From Streptomyces sp. NBC_00461 (GTDB taxonomy: Bacteria; Actinomycetota; Actinomycetes; Streptomycetales; Streptomycetaceae): a stretch of DNA of 64,000 bases. The notes under the pieces are model-generated. The model had not been told where the DNA came from and did not search any database. It was given only the letters and a program-made list of their open reading frames with translations. The translations under genes and the position numbers were made by a program. The stretch covers positions 434,001 to 498,000 of the forward strand of contig NZ_CP107902.1 in the NCBI RefSeq assembly GCF_036013935.1, read 5' to 3'. Below are positions 42,318 through 51,019 of this stretch, piece by piece (the first letter of the stretch is position 1; the number at the start of each line of letters is the position of its first letter).

Positions 42318-45089
42318 ATGACGAGCCGCGGTTCTCGGGCGGGACTCCTGGGGCGGCAAGGCGAGTGCCAGGCCCTCGACAACCTCCTCGCGGAGGCCAG
42401 GGCCGGACGGAGCGGGGTCCTCGTCGTGCGCGGCGAGGCGGGGATCGGCAAGACCGAGCTGTTGAAGTACCTGATCGAGCGCGCCACCGGATGCCGTACC
42501 GTCAGCGCGGCCGGCGTCCAGTCGGAGATGGAGCTCTCCTACGCCGGCCTGCACCAGCTCTGCGCCCCGCTGCTGGCCGGTCTCGACAACCTTCCCGAGC
42601 CGCAGCGCGACGCCTTGTGCACGGCGTTCGGGCTGCGCGGCGGCGCCACGCCCGACCGGTTCCTCGTGGGCCTGGCGACGTTGAGCCTGCTCGCGGACGC
42701 CGGCGGGGACGAGCCGCTGGTGGTCGTCGTCGACGACGCGCAGTGGCTGGACCACGTGTCGGCGCAGGCGCTGGAGTTCGTCGCGCGCCGGCTGCTGGCG
42801 GAATCGGTCGTGCTCGTCGTCGCCGTGCGTGAGCCTTCCGCCGGTGAGCTGTTCACCGGCACGCCCGAGCTGCCTGTGCCGGGGTTGTCCGAGGACGACT
42901 CCCGCCGGCTCCTCGCCTCGGTCGTCACCGGTCCGCTGGACCGGCGCGTGCGTGACCGCATCGTCGCGGAGACCCGGGGCAACCCGCTGGCCCTGCTTGA
43001 GCTGCCGCGCGCGCTGATCGCGTTGGATCCGGCCGGCGCCTTCGGGCCTCCCGAGGCAGAGCCCCTCGCCAACCGGCTTGAGCAGGACTTCCTGCGGCGC
43101 GTCGAGTCGCTCCCGGACGAGACGCGACGCCTGCTGTTCGTCGCCGCCGCCGAGCCGGTCGGTGACGTGACCTTGCTGCGGCGTGCGGCGCAGCAGCTGG
43201 GCATCGCCATGGACACGGCCGCGGTGCGCGCTGAGGCGTCGGGTTTGATCACCTTGGGCACCTGGGTGCGCTTCCGGCACCCGCTGGTGCGCTCGGCGGC
43301 CTACCGCGCGGCGGACCCGGAACACCGTCGCGCGGTCCACAAGGCGCTGGCGGACGCGACGGATGCCCGGCTGGATCCGGACCGTCGGGCGTGGCATCTG
43401 GCGCGCGCAGCGACGGGACTCGACGAGGGGGTGGCCGCCGAGCTGGAGCGCTCGGCGGGCCGGGCGCAGGCACGCGGCGGAGTCGCCGCGGCGGCGGCCT
43501 TTCTGGACCGGGCCGCCCAGCTGACCCCCGACCCCGTGCGCCGCGGAGCGAGAGCGCTGGCCGCGGCGCAGGCCAAGTACCAGGCCGGCGCGTTCGACGC
43601 GGCGCGGGAACTGGCGGACGCGGCGGAGCTGGGTCCCCTCGACGAGCTGGGAGCCGCACGGTCGACGTTGCTGCACGGTCGGATCATGGCCGCGTCCAGG
43701 AGCGCCGGCGCGGGCCTGCCGCTGCTGCTGCAGGCGGCCAGACGGCTTGAGCCGCTCGACGCCGGGCTGGCTCGTGAGACCTACCGGGACGCGATCTACG
43801 CGGCGCTCACCGCCGGCCGGCTGCCCGAGGGCAGCGGGATCCGCGAGGTGGCCCAGGCTGTCCTGAGAGCACCGAAGCCCGCCGAGCCGACGCGGGACGA
43901 TCTTCTCCTCGACGGCCTGGCGCGGGTGTACACGGCGGGGTACGCGGCCGGGGCGCCGATGCTGCTTCAGGCGATCGGCGCCTACCGCGCCGACGGCGTC
44001 TCGGGGCGCGAAGGTCTCGGCTGGCTGCCGCTCGCCTGTCGTCTGGCCCACAGCATGTGGGACTTCGCCAGCTGGTCCGTGCTGTCGGCACGGCTGGTCG
44101 ACCTGGCCCGCGAGACGGGCGCCCTGTCGGTGCTGCCGTCGGCTCTGCTGTTGCGGCTGTCGAACCGGGCCTTCGCCGGCGATCTCGACAGCGCCCATGC
44201 CCTGGTCGCGGAAGCCACGGCGATCGGCGAAGCGACCGGCAGCACTTTCTTCGCGCACTACAGCGCGCTGGTCGTCGAGCCCTGGAAGGGCCGGGAGTCC
44301 ACGACCCGGCAGGCGATCGAAGCGCTCACCCGGGACTCCCTCCTGCGTGGGGAAGGCAAGGTGGAGACCGCGACGCAATGGGCGGCAGCGGTGCTCTACA
44401 ACGGTCTCGGCCGGTACGAGGAGGCCTACGCGGCCGCCCGGCGTGGTTGCGAGAACCCTGACGAATTCGGCCTGTCGCTGCAGTCGACGATGGAGCTCGT
44501 CGAGGCGTCCGCACGACTGGGCAGACCCGAGGACGCGGCCGAGGGCGTGCGCTGGATCGGCGAGATGGCGCAGGCCAGCGGCACCGACTGGGCTCTCGGC
44601 ACCGCCGCCGGTGCCCGTGCCCTGGTGAGCGAGGGGCCCAGCGCCGACGCTCTCTACCGTGAGGCGATCGAGCGGCTCGGCGCCACCGAGATGCGCATGT
44701 ATCTTGCCCGCACCCGGCTGCTCTACGGCGAGTGGCTGCGCCGCGAGAACCGCCGCGTCGACGCCCGTGTCCAGCTGGGCGCGGCCCACGACATGCTCAG
44801 CAGCATCGGGGCCGAGGCGTTCGCCGAGCGGGCGCGCCGCGAACTGCAGGCCACGGGGGCGAAGGTGGCCAGGCGCCCGACCGCGACCCACGAGCCCCTC
44901 ACGCCTCAGGAGGAGCAGATCGCCCGCCTCGTAGGCGACGGCCTCACGAATCCAGAGATCGGCGCCCAGCTGTTCATCAGCCCCCACACCGTCGAATGGC
45001 ACCTGCGCAAGGTGTTCTCGAAGCTCGGCATCACCTCCCGCAAGGAGATCCGCACCCTTCGGCTCGCGGGCGAGGCGACTCCTGCCTAG
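42318..45089 (+). CDS. LuxR-family regulator of the LAL (large ATP-binding) type
   Basis: The 923-residue protein has an AAA+ ATPase domain with Walker A GEAGIGKT (39-46) and Walker B LVVVVDDAQWLD, a central alpha-helical TPR-like region, and a C-terminal LuxR HTH (about 860-920) with EEQIARLVGDGLTNPEIGAQ and FISPHTVEWHLRKV. LAL proteins usually activate catabolic or secondary-metabolite genes in response to an inducer. GGGAGG lies six bases before the ATG. The NTF2-like gene 132 bp downstream is a possible target. Its own inducer is unknown. Confidence 0.9.
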   Translation: MTSRGSRAGLLGRQGECQALDNLLAEARAGRSGVLVVRGEAGIGKTELLKYLIERATGCRTVSAAGVQSEMELSYAGLHQLCAPLLAGLDNLPEPQRDALCTAFGLRGGATPDRFLVGLATLSLLADAGGDEPLVVVVDDAQWLDHVSAQALEFVARRLLAESVVLVVAVREPSAGELFTGTPELPVPGLSEDDSRRLLASVVTGPLDRRVRDRIVAETRGNPLALLELPRALIALDPAGAFGPPEAEPLANRLEQDFLRRVESLPDETRRLLFVAAAEPVGDVTLLRRAAQQLGIAMDTAAVRAEASGLITLGTWVRFRHPLVRSAAYRAADPEHRRAVHKALADATDARLDPDRRAWHLARAATGLDEGVAAELERSAGRAQARGGVAAAAAFLDRAAQLTPDPVRRGARALAAAQAKYQAGAFDAARELADAAELGPLDELGAARSTLLHGRIMAASRSAGAGLPLLLQAARRLEPLDAGLARETYRDAIYAALTAGRLPEGSGIREVAQAVLRAPKPAEPTRDDLLLDGLARVYTAGYAAGAPMLLQAIGAYRADGVSGREGLGWLPLACRLAHSMWDFASWSVLSARLVDLARETGALSVLPSALLLRLSNRAFAGDLDSAHALVAEATAIGEATGSTFFAHYSALVVEPWKGRESTTRQAIEALTRDSLLRGEGKVETATQWAAAVLYNGLGRYEEAYAAARRGCENPDEFGLSLQSTMELVEASARLGRPEDAAEGVRWIGEMAQASGTDWALGTAAGARALVSEGPSADALYREAIERLGATEMRMYLARTRLLYGEWLRRENRRVDARVQLGAAHDMLSSIGAEAFAERARRELQATGAKVARRPTATHEPLTPQEEQIARLVGDGLTNPEIGAQLFISPHTVEWHLRKVFSKLGITSRKEIRTLRLAGEATPA

Positions 45090-45221
45090 GACGTGTGTCG
45101 ATAGTGGATCTTGGCGATGCGCTTGCCTTACCTCGGAGGTAATCGTCTAGGCGTACCCGCGCCGGCAGGATTGGTGATCTCTCCGCGTCGGAGGACGCGG
45201 ACCAGAACGGAGAGGTCAGCC

Positions 45222-45665
45222 ATGTCCATAGCCGCACTTACGAACACACGCACTGTAGTTGAGGAGTTACTGCGCAGAATCGGCGAGGGCGACCCTGAGC
45301 GCATCGCCGAACTGTATGCCGAGCACGGCGATTGGAAGCTCGACTGGCCGGAGGCGGAGCACGGCCGTGCTGCCACGCCATGGATCCGTCACCGGTCCAC
45401 CCGGGCCGACGCGGCCGCCCACTATCGCGAGCTGGCCGAGTACCACGTACCGCAGCGTGTGGCGACTGAGGTCGAGCGCATCCTTGTCGACGGAAGCGAC
45501 GCGGTCGTGCTCGGCGAGATCCGACAGACCGCCCGGCCCACCGGACGTGCCTATCACGCGCGTTTCGCTCTGCATCTCACCGTCGAAGACGGTCTAATCA
45601 TCCGGCACCATGTCTACGAGGACAGCCTGGCCGTCGCGCAGGCATTCGAGGCGGAGAACCGTTGA
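45222..45665 (+). CDS. SnoaL/NTF2-like protein
   Basis: The 147-residue protein shows the NTF2 fold pattern: TRTVVEELLRRIGEGDPERI, AELYAEHGDWKLDWPEAEHG and HLTVEDGLIIRHHVYEDSLA. Members include cyclases, isomerases and binding proteins; a specific reaction cannot be assigned. GGAGAGG lies seven bases before the ATG. It follows the LAL regulator on the same strand and is followed directly by a decayed IS5 transposase, which may have cut off a former operon. Confidence 0.82.
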   Translation: MSIAALTNTRTVVEELLRRIGEGDPERIAELYAEHGDWKLDWPEAEHGRAATPWIRHRSTRADAAAHYRELAEYHVPQRVATEVERILVDGSDAVVLGEIRQTARPTGRAYHARFALHLTVEDGLIIRHHVYEDSLAVAQAFEAENR

Positions 45666-45669
45666 AGGC

Positions 45670-46060
45670 CGCCAAGCCAATCGCGAACGTGCCGCGCACA
45701 GCCGCCTTCTGAGGCAGTTGACACCGCACTCGACCGCGTGCCGAGCCTTGTGCTCCTGCGGGTCGAACATAGGTGGCCCGCCGCCACGTAAGCCGCGGTT
45801 CTTGCCCGATCGCTTACGCCTTTCGGCGCGCACGCGATCGGGCCGGGTGCGGGATCTGCCCGGCCTCGGACGCGGGACACGGATCTTGTTGAGGAGCGGC
45901 TCGACCTGCAGGGGAATCTCCGAACTGCCCGGCCGTGATCACGATGGACATGGGCTTCTGGCCCTGTTCGACGGCGAGGTGCAGCTTGGCGGTCAGGCCG
46001 CCCCGTGAGCGCCCGAGCCCGTGATCGTCCGGCTCGACGGTGCCGCCGCCATGCGGCTCC
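45670..46060 (-). pseudogene. IS5-family transposase remnant
   Basis: Leftward reading gives EPDDHGLGRSRGGLTAKLHL and AVEQGQKPMSIVITAGQFGD, then in other frames DRVRAERRKRSGKNR and GGGPPMFDPQEHKARHAVEC, which follow the order of an IS5-type DDE transposase. At least three frame changes and the lack of a start show that it is dead. The remaining 46061-46272 is GC-rich without a gene. Confidence 0.75.
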
Positions 46061-46272
46061 TTCGGCAGCTCCCTTTCCCCTTGCCCCCGGCGTCCTGGCG
46101 GGCCCGGCACAGCCATGTGGCGTTCCGGCGGCGCGCGGCGGGCGGTGGCTGGGGGTGAGCGGGCGGGACGGTCTCGTCGCCGCCCCGCCCTGTTGTGTAC
46201 GCCCGTCAGTGGACCGTGCGTCGTGTCACGGGTCGGTGGCGCCCGGCGTTTTCACGCCCGCTGTGGGCCACG

Positions 46273-46494
46273 TCATCCGCCCGCGGCATCCTCGGCCACC
46301 CAGCGCAGCAGGTCGCCCGGCTGGCACTTGAGCACGTCGCAGAGCGCGGCGAGCGTGGCGAAGCGCACCGCCTTGGCGCGGCCGTTCTTGAGTACCGCCA
46401 GGTTGGCGGGCGTGATCCCCACGCGGTCCGCGAGGTCGCCCACGGACATCTTCCGCCTGGCCAGCATCACGTCGATGTCGACGACGATCGGCAT
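46273..46494 (-). CDS. XRE-family (Cro/CI-like) regulator
   Basis: The 73-residue protein is a single HTH_26-type domain: DIDVMLARRKMSVGDLADRV, GITPANLAVLKNGRAKAVRF and LAALCDVLKCQPGDLLRW. Its ATG overlaps the stop of the DUF2975 gene (ATGA), a coupling found in many bacteria that carry this pair. It very likely represses its own operon by binding the palindromes upstream of the DUF2975 gene. Confidence 0.9.
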   Translation of the reverse strand: MPIVVDIDVMLARRKMSVGDLADRVGITPANLAVLKNGRAKAVRFATLAALCDVLKCQPGDLLRWVAEDAAGG

Positions 46495-46985
46495 CAGATC
46501 ACCTCGTCCAACTCGGCCTGCATCTCCGTCGCTTCGACGTCGCGCGCGACGGCCTGGGCGAGCAGCATCCGCAGAACGAGCACGATGAGCGCGACCCCCA
46601 GGATGGCCAGGCCGACCCCGCCCATGATGACGGTGACGCCGGGGTCGTCCCGCTGGCCCGGCGCATTGACGGCGGTGACCGTGAACCACAGGAGGGCAGC
46701 CGCCACGATCGCGCCGATGACGGCGTCCACGTACCGGAAGGCGGCGTGGGAGAACACGGTTCCGCGTCGCACCATCGTCACCAGCCGCCATACGCTGACC
46801 AGGGCGACCTGGGCCGACGCCATGCCCAGGATCGTGATCACGCGCAGCGGGGTCAGCGGGAGCGACCCGTCCTCCGGGTCGTTCCCGCTGATCAACACCC
46901 ACACCATCGACGCCTGTACGAACACGGTGCCGGCGAGCACCACCACGAGCACGGCGCGAAGCGCACGCACGGCCAGCTTTCCCAT
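46494..46985 (-). CDS. DUF2975 membrane protein
   Basis: The 163-residue protein has four hydrophobic segments (VLVVVLAGTVFVQASMVWVL, ITILGMASAQVALVSVWRLV, AVIGAIVAAALLWFTVTAV and VGLAILGVALIVLVLRMLLA) with VRRGTVFSHAAFRYVDAV between the second and third, as in DUF2975. It is always near a small XRE regulator; function unknown. GGAAGGG lies seven bases before the ATG. The promoter region carries two palindromes. Confidence 0.88.
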   Translation of the reverse strand: MGKLAVRALRAVLVVVLAGTVFVQASMVWVLISGNDPEDGSLPLTPLRVITILGMASAQVALVSVWRLVTMVRRGTVFSHAAFRYVDAVIGAIVAAALLWFTVTAVNAPGQRDDPGVTVIMGGVGLAILGVALIVLVLRMLLAQAVARDVEATEMQAELDEVI

Positions 46986-46995
46986 GACTCACCCT

Positions 46996-47034
46996 TCCAT
47001 CGAGTTGCGATGGGAATCTATCGAATCTCGATAG
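46996..47034. promoter_or_regulatory. Two ATCG-core palindromes, likely XRE operators
   Basis: CCATCG-AGTTG-CGATGG (46997-47013) and CTATCGA-ATC-TCGATAG (47018-47034) are adjacent palindromes sharing an ATCG/CGAT core, 12 to 49 bp upstream of the DUF2975 start. Centre-to-centre spacing is about 21 bp, two helical turns, suggesting cooperative binding of the XRE regulator. Confidence 0.7.
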
Positions 47035-47099
47035 GCCAAGCAAGGGCTGGGTTGGCCGGACCGGACCGGAGGGCTGGCGGCGGTTTCCTACCGTCGCGG

Positions 47100-47137
47100 A
47101 ACGCCGCCGCCCCCTCCTCAAGGACGGCGGTGGCGTT
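47100..47137 (-). terminator. Hairpin terminator of the whiB-qcrB operon
   Basis: AACGCCGCCGCC (47100-47111) pairs with GGCGGTGGCGTT (47126-47137), 11 of 12 pairs, with a 14-base loop, just after the leftward qcrB stop. Confidence 0.7.
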
Positions 47138-47148
47138 TGCCGGACGCA

Positions 47149-48666
47149 TCAGTGGCGGCGCTCGCCGGTTGTCTCCTTGTATTCCGGCTCGGTTGGCTTG
47201 GTGACCTGTACCTGTGTGCCTTTCCGGTAAGGGATGTGCTGGGTCAGAGCCTGGCGTCGTTCTGGGCCGAGCGGCTCGTGCACCTCGATGAATTCTCCGT
47301 TGGGCAGGCGCTTGATGATGCCCGTCTCGCGTCCGTGCAGCACTTTGTCCCGATCGCCGAGTTGAAGGCCGAGCGCCAATCGTCTCGTCACGACATAGGC
47401 CACCACGGGCACGACGAAGAGGCCGATGCGGACCGCCCACGTCACCGACTCGACCGAGACATGGAAACGGACGGCGATGATGTCGTTCCCGGCGCCGATC
47501 AAGGACACCAGATAGAAACTGAGCCATGCGACGCCGAGTGCCGTGCGTACCGGACGATTGCGCGGCCGGTCCAGAAGGTGCTGGTCCTGTCGGTCACCGG
47601 TCGCGCGGGCCTCGATGAACGGGTATGCGGCCAAGGCGAGAAAGAAGATGACGCCCACCGACAGAGGAATCAGGTTGTCCAGCGCCAGGGTGTGACCCCA
47701 GAAGTCGACTTCCCACCCCGGCATCACACGCAACAGTCCGTCCGCCACGCCCATGTACCAGTCGGGCTGCGAACCGGCGGAAACCTGGTCGGCACGGTAA
47801 GGGCCGTATCGCCAGACGGGGTTGATCTGCGCGACCGCAGCGATGATGAAGACGGTGCCCGAGACCAGGAGGAAATAGCCCGCGGACTTGATGACCCGCA
47901 CCTTGGCCGGAACGCCCACGACATTGCTGTTGGTGCGCCCCGGGCCCGGATACTGGGTGTGCCTGTGGTGGAGCATCAGAACCAGATGGGCGGTCAGCAG
48001 TCCCACCATGAGGGCGGGGATGACCAGCACATGGATGGTGTTGAAGCGTGCCACCAGCTCGTTGCCCGGGAACTCGCCTCCGAAGAGGAACATCGACAGG
48101 TACGTTCCGACGATCGGGATAGAAAGGATCGTTCCGTTCACGACGGCGAGCCCGGTCCCGGAAAGCAGGTCGTCCGGAAGGTCGTATCCCGTCAGTCCTC
48201 CGAACATGGCGAGGACCAGCAGCAGGAATCCCGTCAGCCAGTTGAGTTCGCGAGGCTTGCGGAAGGCGCCCGTGAAGAACACCCGCATCAGGTGGGCGAG
48301 TATCGCGGCGACGAAGACCAACGCCGCCCAGTGGTGGGCCTGCCGGATCAGCAGACCGCCACGGACGTCGAAGGAAATGTGCATGGTCGAATCGAACGCC
48401 TCCGACACCATCTGCCCCCGCAGCGGTGCGTAACTTCCGTTGTACTGCACCTCCTTCATCGACGGATGAAAGTAGAACGTGAGATACACGCCCGTGACGA
48501 CGAGAACGATGAAGCTGTAGAGACAGATCTCCCCCAGCATGAACGACCAGTGATCCGGGAAAACCCGCCGCATTTTTCCTCTGACCAGACCGCGAACGCC
48601 CAGGCGTCCATCGGCCCAATCGGCGACCCTTTCCCCCTTGCGTATGCCGCTGCCGCTGCCGCCCAT
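47149..48666 (-). CDS. qcrB: Orphan cytochrome b subunit of a bc1-type complex (QcrB paralogue)
   Basis: The 505-residue membrane protein carries the QcrB signatures: FPDHWSFMLGEICLYSFIVL, RQAHHWAALVFVAAILAHLM with heme-ligand histidines, LTGYDLPDDLLSGTG, VARFNTIHVLVIPALMVGLL and QINPVWRYGPYRADQVSAGS with QPDWYMG at the quinol site. No qcrA, qcrC or cytochrome c oxidase genes are nearby, so this is a second, unlinked cytochrome b. Its ATG overlaps the whiB stop (ATGA), coupling its synthesis to a WhiB iron-sulfur regulator. Through the whiB promoter it falls under the TGTCACA-type code. It may form an alternative or stress-specific quinol complex. Confidence 0.9.
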   Translation of the reverse strand: MGGSGSGIRKGERVADWADGRLGVRGLVRGKMRRVFPDHWSFMLGEICLYSFIVLVVTGVYLTFYFHPSMKEVQYNGSYAPLRGQMVSEAFDSTMHISFDVRGGLLIRQAHHWAALVFVAAILAHLMRVFFTGAFRKPRELNWLTGFLLLVLAMFGGLTGYDLPDDLLSGTGLAVVNGTILSIPIVGTYLSMFLFGGEFPGNELVARFNTIHVLVIPALMVGLLTAHLVLMLHHRHTQYPGPGRTNSNVVGVPAKVRVIKSAGYFLLVSGTVFIIAAVAQINPVWRYGPYRADQVSAGSQPDWYMGVADGLLRVMPGWEVDFWGHTLALDNLIPLSVGVIFFLALAAYPFIEARATGDRQDQHLLDRPRNRPVRTALGVAWLSFYLVSLIGAGNDIIAVRFHVSVESVTWAVRIGLFVVPVVAYVVTRRLALGLQLGDRDKVLHGRETGIIKRLPNGEFIEVHEPLGPERRQALTQHIPYRKGTQVQVTKPTEPEYKETTGERRH

Positions 48667-48926
48667 CACAGATCGCTCATGCAGGGTTGTGTGCGCGGGA
48701 GCTCGCGGCCCCGCATCGCTCGGCGTTCGCTTTCCGTCGTGCCGCCCCAGATACCGTCCACCTGTCCCACCCGCACGGCCCAGTCGAGGCACTGCCGCGC
48801 CACGGGACAACGGCCGCACACGGCCTTGGCGTCGTCAATCTGCCGAAGTGTCGGACCGCTGTTGGATATGGGGAAGAAAAGCTCGGGATCCACGCGCAGG
48901 CAAGCTGCCTGTTCACGCCAGTGCAT
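48666..48926 (-). CDS. WhiB-family iron-sulfur transcriptional regulator
   Basis: The 86-residue protein has the four cluster cysteines C9, C37, C40 and C46 (AAC; CGRC; QC) and the GIWGG turn at 58-62, followed by a basic segment ESERRAMRGRE. Wbl proteins bind a [4Fe-4S] cluster and act with the primary sigma factor. The ATG at 48926 gives the family start MHWREQAACL. Its TGA overlaps the ATG of qcrB. A TGTCACA-N16-GGTC promoter lies 54 bp upstream, divergent from a sigma gene that has the same promoter. Confidence 0.92.
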   Translation of the reverse strand: MHWREQAACLRVDPELFFPISNSGPTLRQIDDAKAVCGRCPVARQCLDWAVRVGQVDGIWGGTTESERRAMRGRELPRTQPCMSDL

Positions 48927-48979
48927 GGCATGGTCACCTCGTTCAGCAGTCAAGGAAAGAATGTGGCGCTGCCGTATAA

Positions 48980-49006
48980 GACCGCGCACCGGCCGCATGT
49001 GTGACA
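48980..49006 (-). promoter_or_regulatory. ECF41-type promoter of whiB-qcrB
   Basis: On the minus strand TGTCACA (49006-49000) is followed after exactly 16 bases by GGTC (48983-48980), 54 bp before the whiB start. It mirrors the rightward element at 49025-49051, so the two -35 boxes form an inverted repeat TGTGACAC / GTGTCACA with a 16-base spacer. Confidence 0.75.
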
Positions 49007-49024
49007 CCCGCCCGCTGCGGCCCG

Positions 49025-49051
49025 TGTCACAAGTCGTGGGACTTCCCGGTC
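49025..49051 (+). promoter_or_regulatory. ECF41-type promoter of the SigJ-like gene at 49119
   Basis: TGTCACA (49025-49031), 16 bases, then GGTC (49048-49051), 67 bp before the ATG. Identical in fixed bases and spacing to the elements before whiB, the cupin gene and the second sigma gene. Confidence 0.75.
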
Positions 49052-49118
49052 TTACGGTTTGAGCCGACGCCCCTGCCCCGTGCGGGGTCGTACGAGCGAG
49101 AGGGAGGGAGGAGGCCGT

Positions 49119-50009
49119 ATGGACCAGGGCGATGCGGTGCCGATCTCCGAGCTGTGGGAGGAGCGTCGGTTCCTGCTCGATGTCGCCCACTGGATGCTGG
49201 GCGATCGGAGTGCGGCGGAAAGCATCGTAGATGAGGCCTATCGCCGGTGGTATGGGCTGTCCGACGCCGCGCGTCGGCAGATCACCGTTCCCCGCTCATG
49301 GCTGGCGAAGACCGTGGGCACGATCTGCCTCGGCCTTCTCGCGATGCCCGCCTGGGGTGCGGCCGGCCAGGAAGAAGAGCACCCGGCACCGCCTACGGAG
49401 CCGGCGGAGGTGGAGGTGGCGGCGGGCCGGATCGTGCTGAACGCGCTGGAGTCGCTGCCGACGGTCGAGCGTGCGGCGTTCGTGTTCCGCGCCTTCGGGC
49501 TGGCCCCCGGGACGGTCGCCGACATCGTGGGCCGCACGGAGCCGGAGCTCGCCGAGCTCGCCGAACGGGCCAGGCAGTGGCTGCGGCTGCAGCGCGCCCA
49601 CTCCACAACGCCGCAACAGCACGATGCCGTCGCCCACGCCGTGCGAAGGGCGTGTGTCACGGAGGACGGCGAGTTGCTCGCGTCGTTGTTGTGTCCGGAC
49701 GTCACGGCGTTCTTCGACGGCGGCGGCAAGGTACGGGCGTTGACGGGGCCCGTACACGGCACGGAGCCGGTAGCCGGCAGCCTGCTGACGCTCCTGGCCC
49801 GCCGCCCACGCACCTCCCTGACCACCCATTCCGTCAACGGCCGTACCGGCCTCGTGGCCCGCTACGGCCACCAGGTCGCCGCCGTCATCAGCCTCGATGT
49901 CGCCGGCGACCGCGTCGCCCAGGCCTGGGTCATGCTCAACCCCGACAAACTCCGGTCCTGGAACCAGCCGCACGCACGCGATGATTCCGGCTCGGATTCC
50001 AGTCCGTGA
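49119..50009 (+). CDS. Divergent ECF41-like sigma factor with intact SnoaL tail motifs
   Basis: The 296-residue protein has a weak region 2 (FLLDVAHWMLGDRSAAESIV, then DEAYRRWYGL), a linker in which WLPEP is replaced by an Ala/Glu/Pro-rich stretch, a region 4-like segment (LESLPTVERAAFVFRAFGLA) and a SnoaL-like tail with DGGGK at 200-204 and NPDKL at 274-278. The tail motifs mark the ECF41 group, while the core looks eroded. It may have become a regulator rather than a competent sigma factor. GGAGG precedes the ATG at 49119. A tail-to-tail neighbour on the other strand encodes a second ECF41 protein. Confidence 0.82.
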   Translation: MDQGDAVPISELWEERRFLLDVAHWMLGDRSAAESIVDEAYRRWYGLSDAARRQITVPRSWLAKTVGTICLGLLAMPAWGAAGQEEEHPAPPTEPAEVEVAAGRIVLNALESLPTVERAAFVFRAFGLAPGTVADIVGRTEPELAELAERARQWLRLQRAHSTTPQQHDAVAHAVRRACVTEDGELLASLLCPDVTAFFDGGGKVRALTGPVHGTEPVAGSLLTLLARRPRTSLTTHSVNGRTGLVARYGHQVAAVISLDVAGDRVAQAWVMLNPDKLRSWNQPHARDDSGSDSSP

Positions 50010-50043
50010 CCGCGGAGCGAACGGCACACCGGCGCCGCCGCCC

Positions 50044-50979
50044 TCACACACCGTCCGGCACAGCGCCGGGGAGGACCCCGAATCGGCGACGCGAATCGAG
50101 GAACGCGGCGATCTTGCCCGGGGAGAACACCCACATCACCTGGTGAATGCCGTCCTTCGAGGCGGCGACCGTCATAAAGGCGAGGGGCCGGTCGTCCCGG
50201 GAGACCATCACACCCGTAACACCGTTGGCATCGACGAGCTCGGGCACGGCTCCCTTCCAAAGCTGTCGATAGATCGACAGTCTGGCCACACGGTCACGCC
50301 CCAGCACAGGCACACGAGCACAGCCCCGCATGCCGTTGCCGTCGGACAGACTCACGGCATCCGGAGTGAGCAGGGCTTCCAGTGACGCCACGTCTCCCTT
50401 GCGAGCCGCCGACACGAACGCGTCCAGCAGGCGGCGGTGCTCGGCCACGTCCACACTCCCCCGCTGCTCGTCCAGCAGGTGCCGACGCGCACGGCTGACG
50501 ATCTTCCGCACGTTGACCAGGCTGAGCTCGAGCATGTCGGCGATCTCGGCGTAGGCGTAGTCGAACGCCTCGCGCAGTACATAAGCGGCGCGCTCGACGG
50601 GATTCAGTCGCTCCAGCACCAGCAGCAGCGCCAACTCCAGGGCCTCCGCACGCTGCGCGCCGACCTCCGGGTCCGCGCTCGTGTCGACGGGCTCCGGTAG
50701 CCACGGCCCGATGTAGGTCTCCCGACGCACACGCGCCGACTGCGCGACGTTGATGGCCAGGCGGGTCGTCGCACTCGAGAGAAAGGCGACGGGGTTGACC
50801 ACCACCGAGCGGTCGGTCATCTGCCAGCGCAGCCACACCTCCTGGACCACGTCCTCGGCCTCGACCGCGCTGCCGAGCATGCGGTAGGCGATCCCGAAAA
50901 GCCGCCTGCGGTGGTGCACGAACACGGCGACGGCCTCGTCGAGATCGTCAGGTGGGGTGAGGGACTCTTCGAGGTGCAT
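50044..50979 (-). CDS. ECF41-type sigma factor with WLPEP but altered tail motifs
   Basis: The 311-residue protein has strong region 2 (LFGIAYRMLGSAVEAEDVVQ, then EVWLRWQMTDR), the ECF41 linker WLPEP at 93-97, strong region 4 (LNPVERAAYVLREAFDYAYA, then ELSLVNVRKIVSRARRHLL) and a SnoaL-like tail. In the tail the usual DGGGR is DGNGM (213-217) and NPDKL is SPGKI (286-290). It should be a functional sigma factor with altered self-regulation. A TGTCACA-N16-GGTC promoter lies 41 bp upstream, so autoregulation is likely. It converges on the SigJ-like gene at 49119 with a 34-bp gap. Confidence 0.9.
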   Translation of the reverse strand: MHLEESLTPPDDLDEAVAVFVHHRRRLFGIAYRMLGSAVEAEDVVQEVWLRWQMTDRSVVVNPVAFLSSATTRLAINVAQSARVRRETYIGPWLPEPVDTSADPEVGAQRAEALELALLLVLERLNPVERAAYVLREAFDYAYAEIADMLELSLVNVRKIVSRARRHLLDEQRGSVDVAEHRRLLDAFVSAARKGDVASLEALLTPDAVSLSDGNGMRGCARVPVLGRDRVARLSIYRQLWKGAVPELVDANGVTGVMVSRDDRPLAFMTVAASKDGIHQVMWVFSPGKIAAFLDSRRRFGVLPGAVPDGV

Positions 50980-51019
50980 GTACCAATGGCCTCCGTTGCT
51001 CCGCTATCTCTGCTTGATA

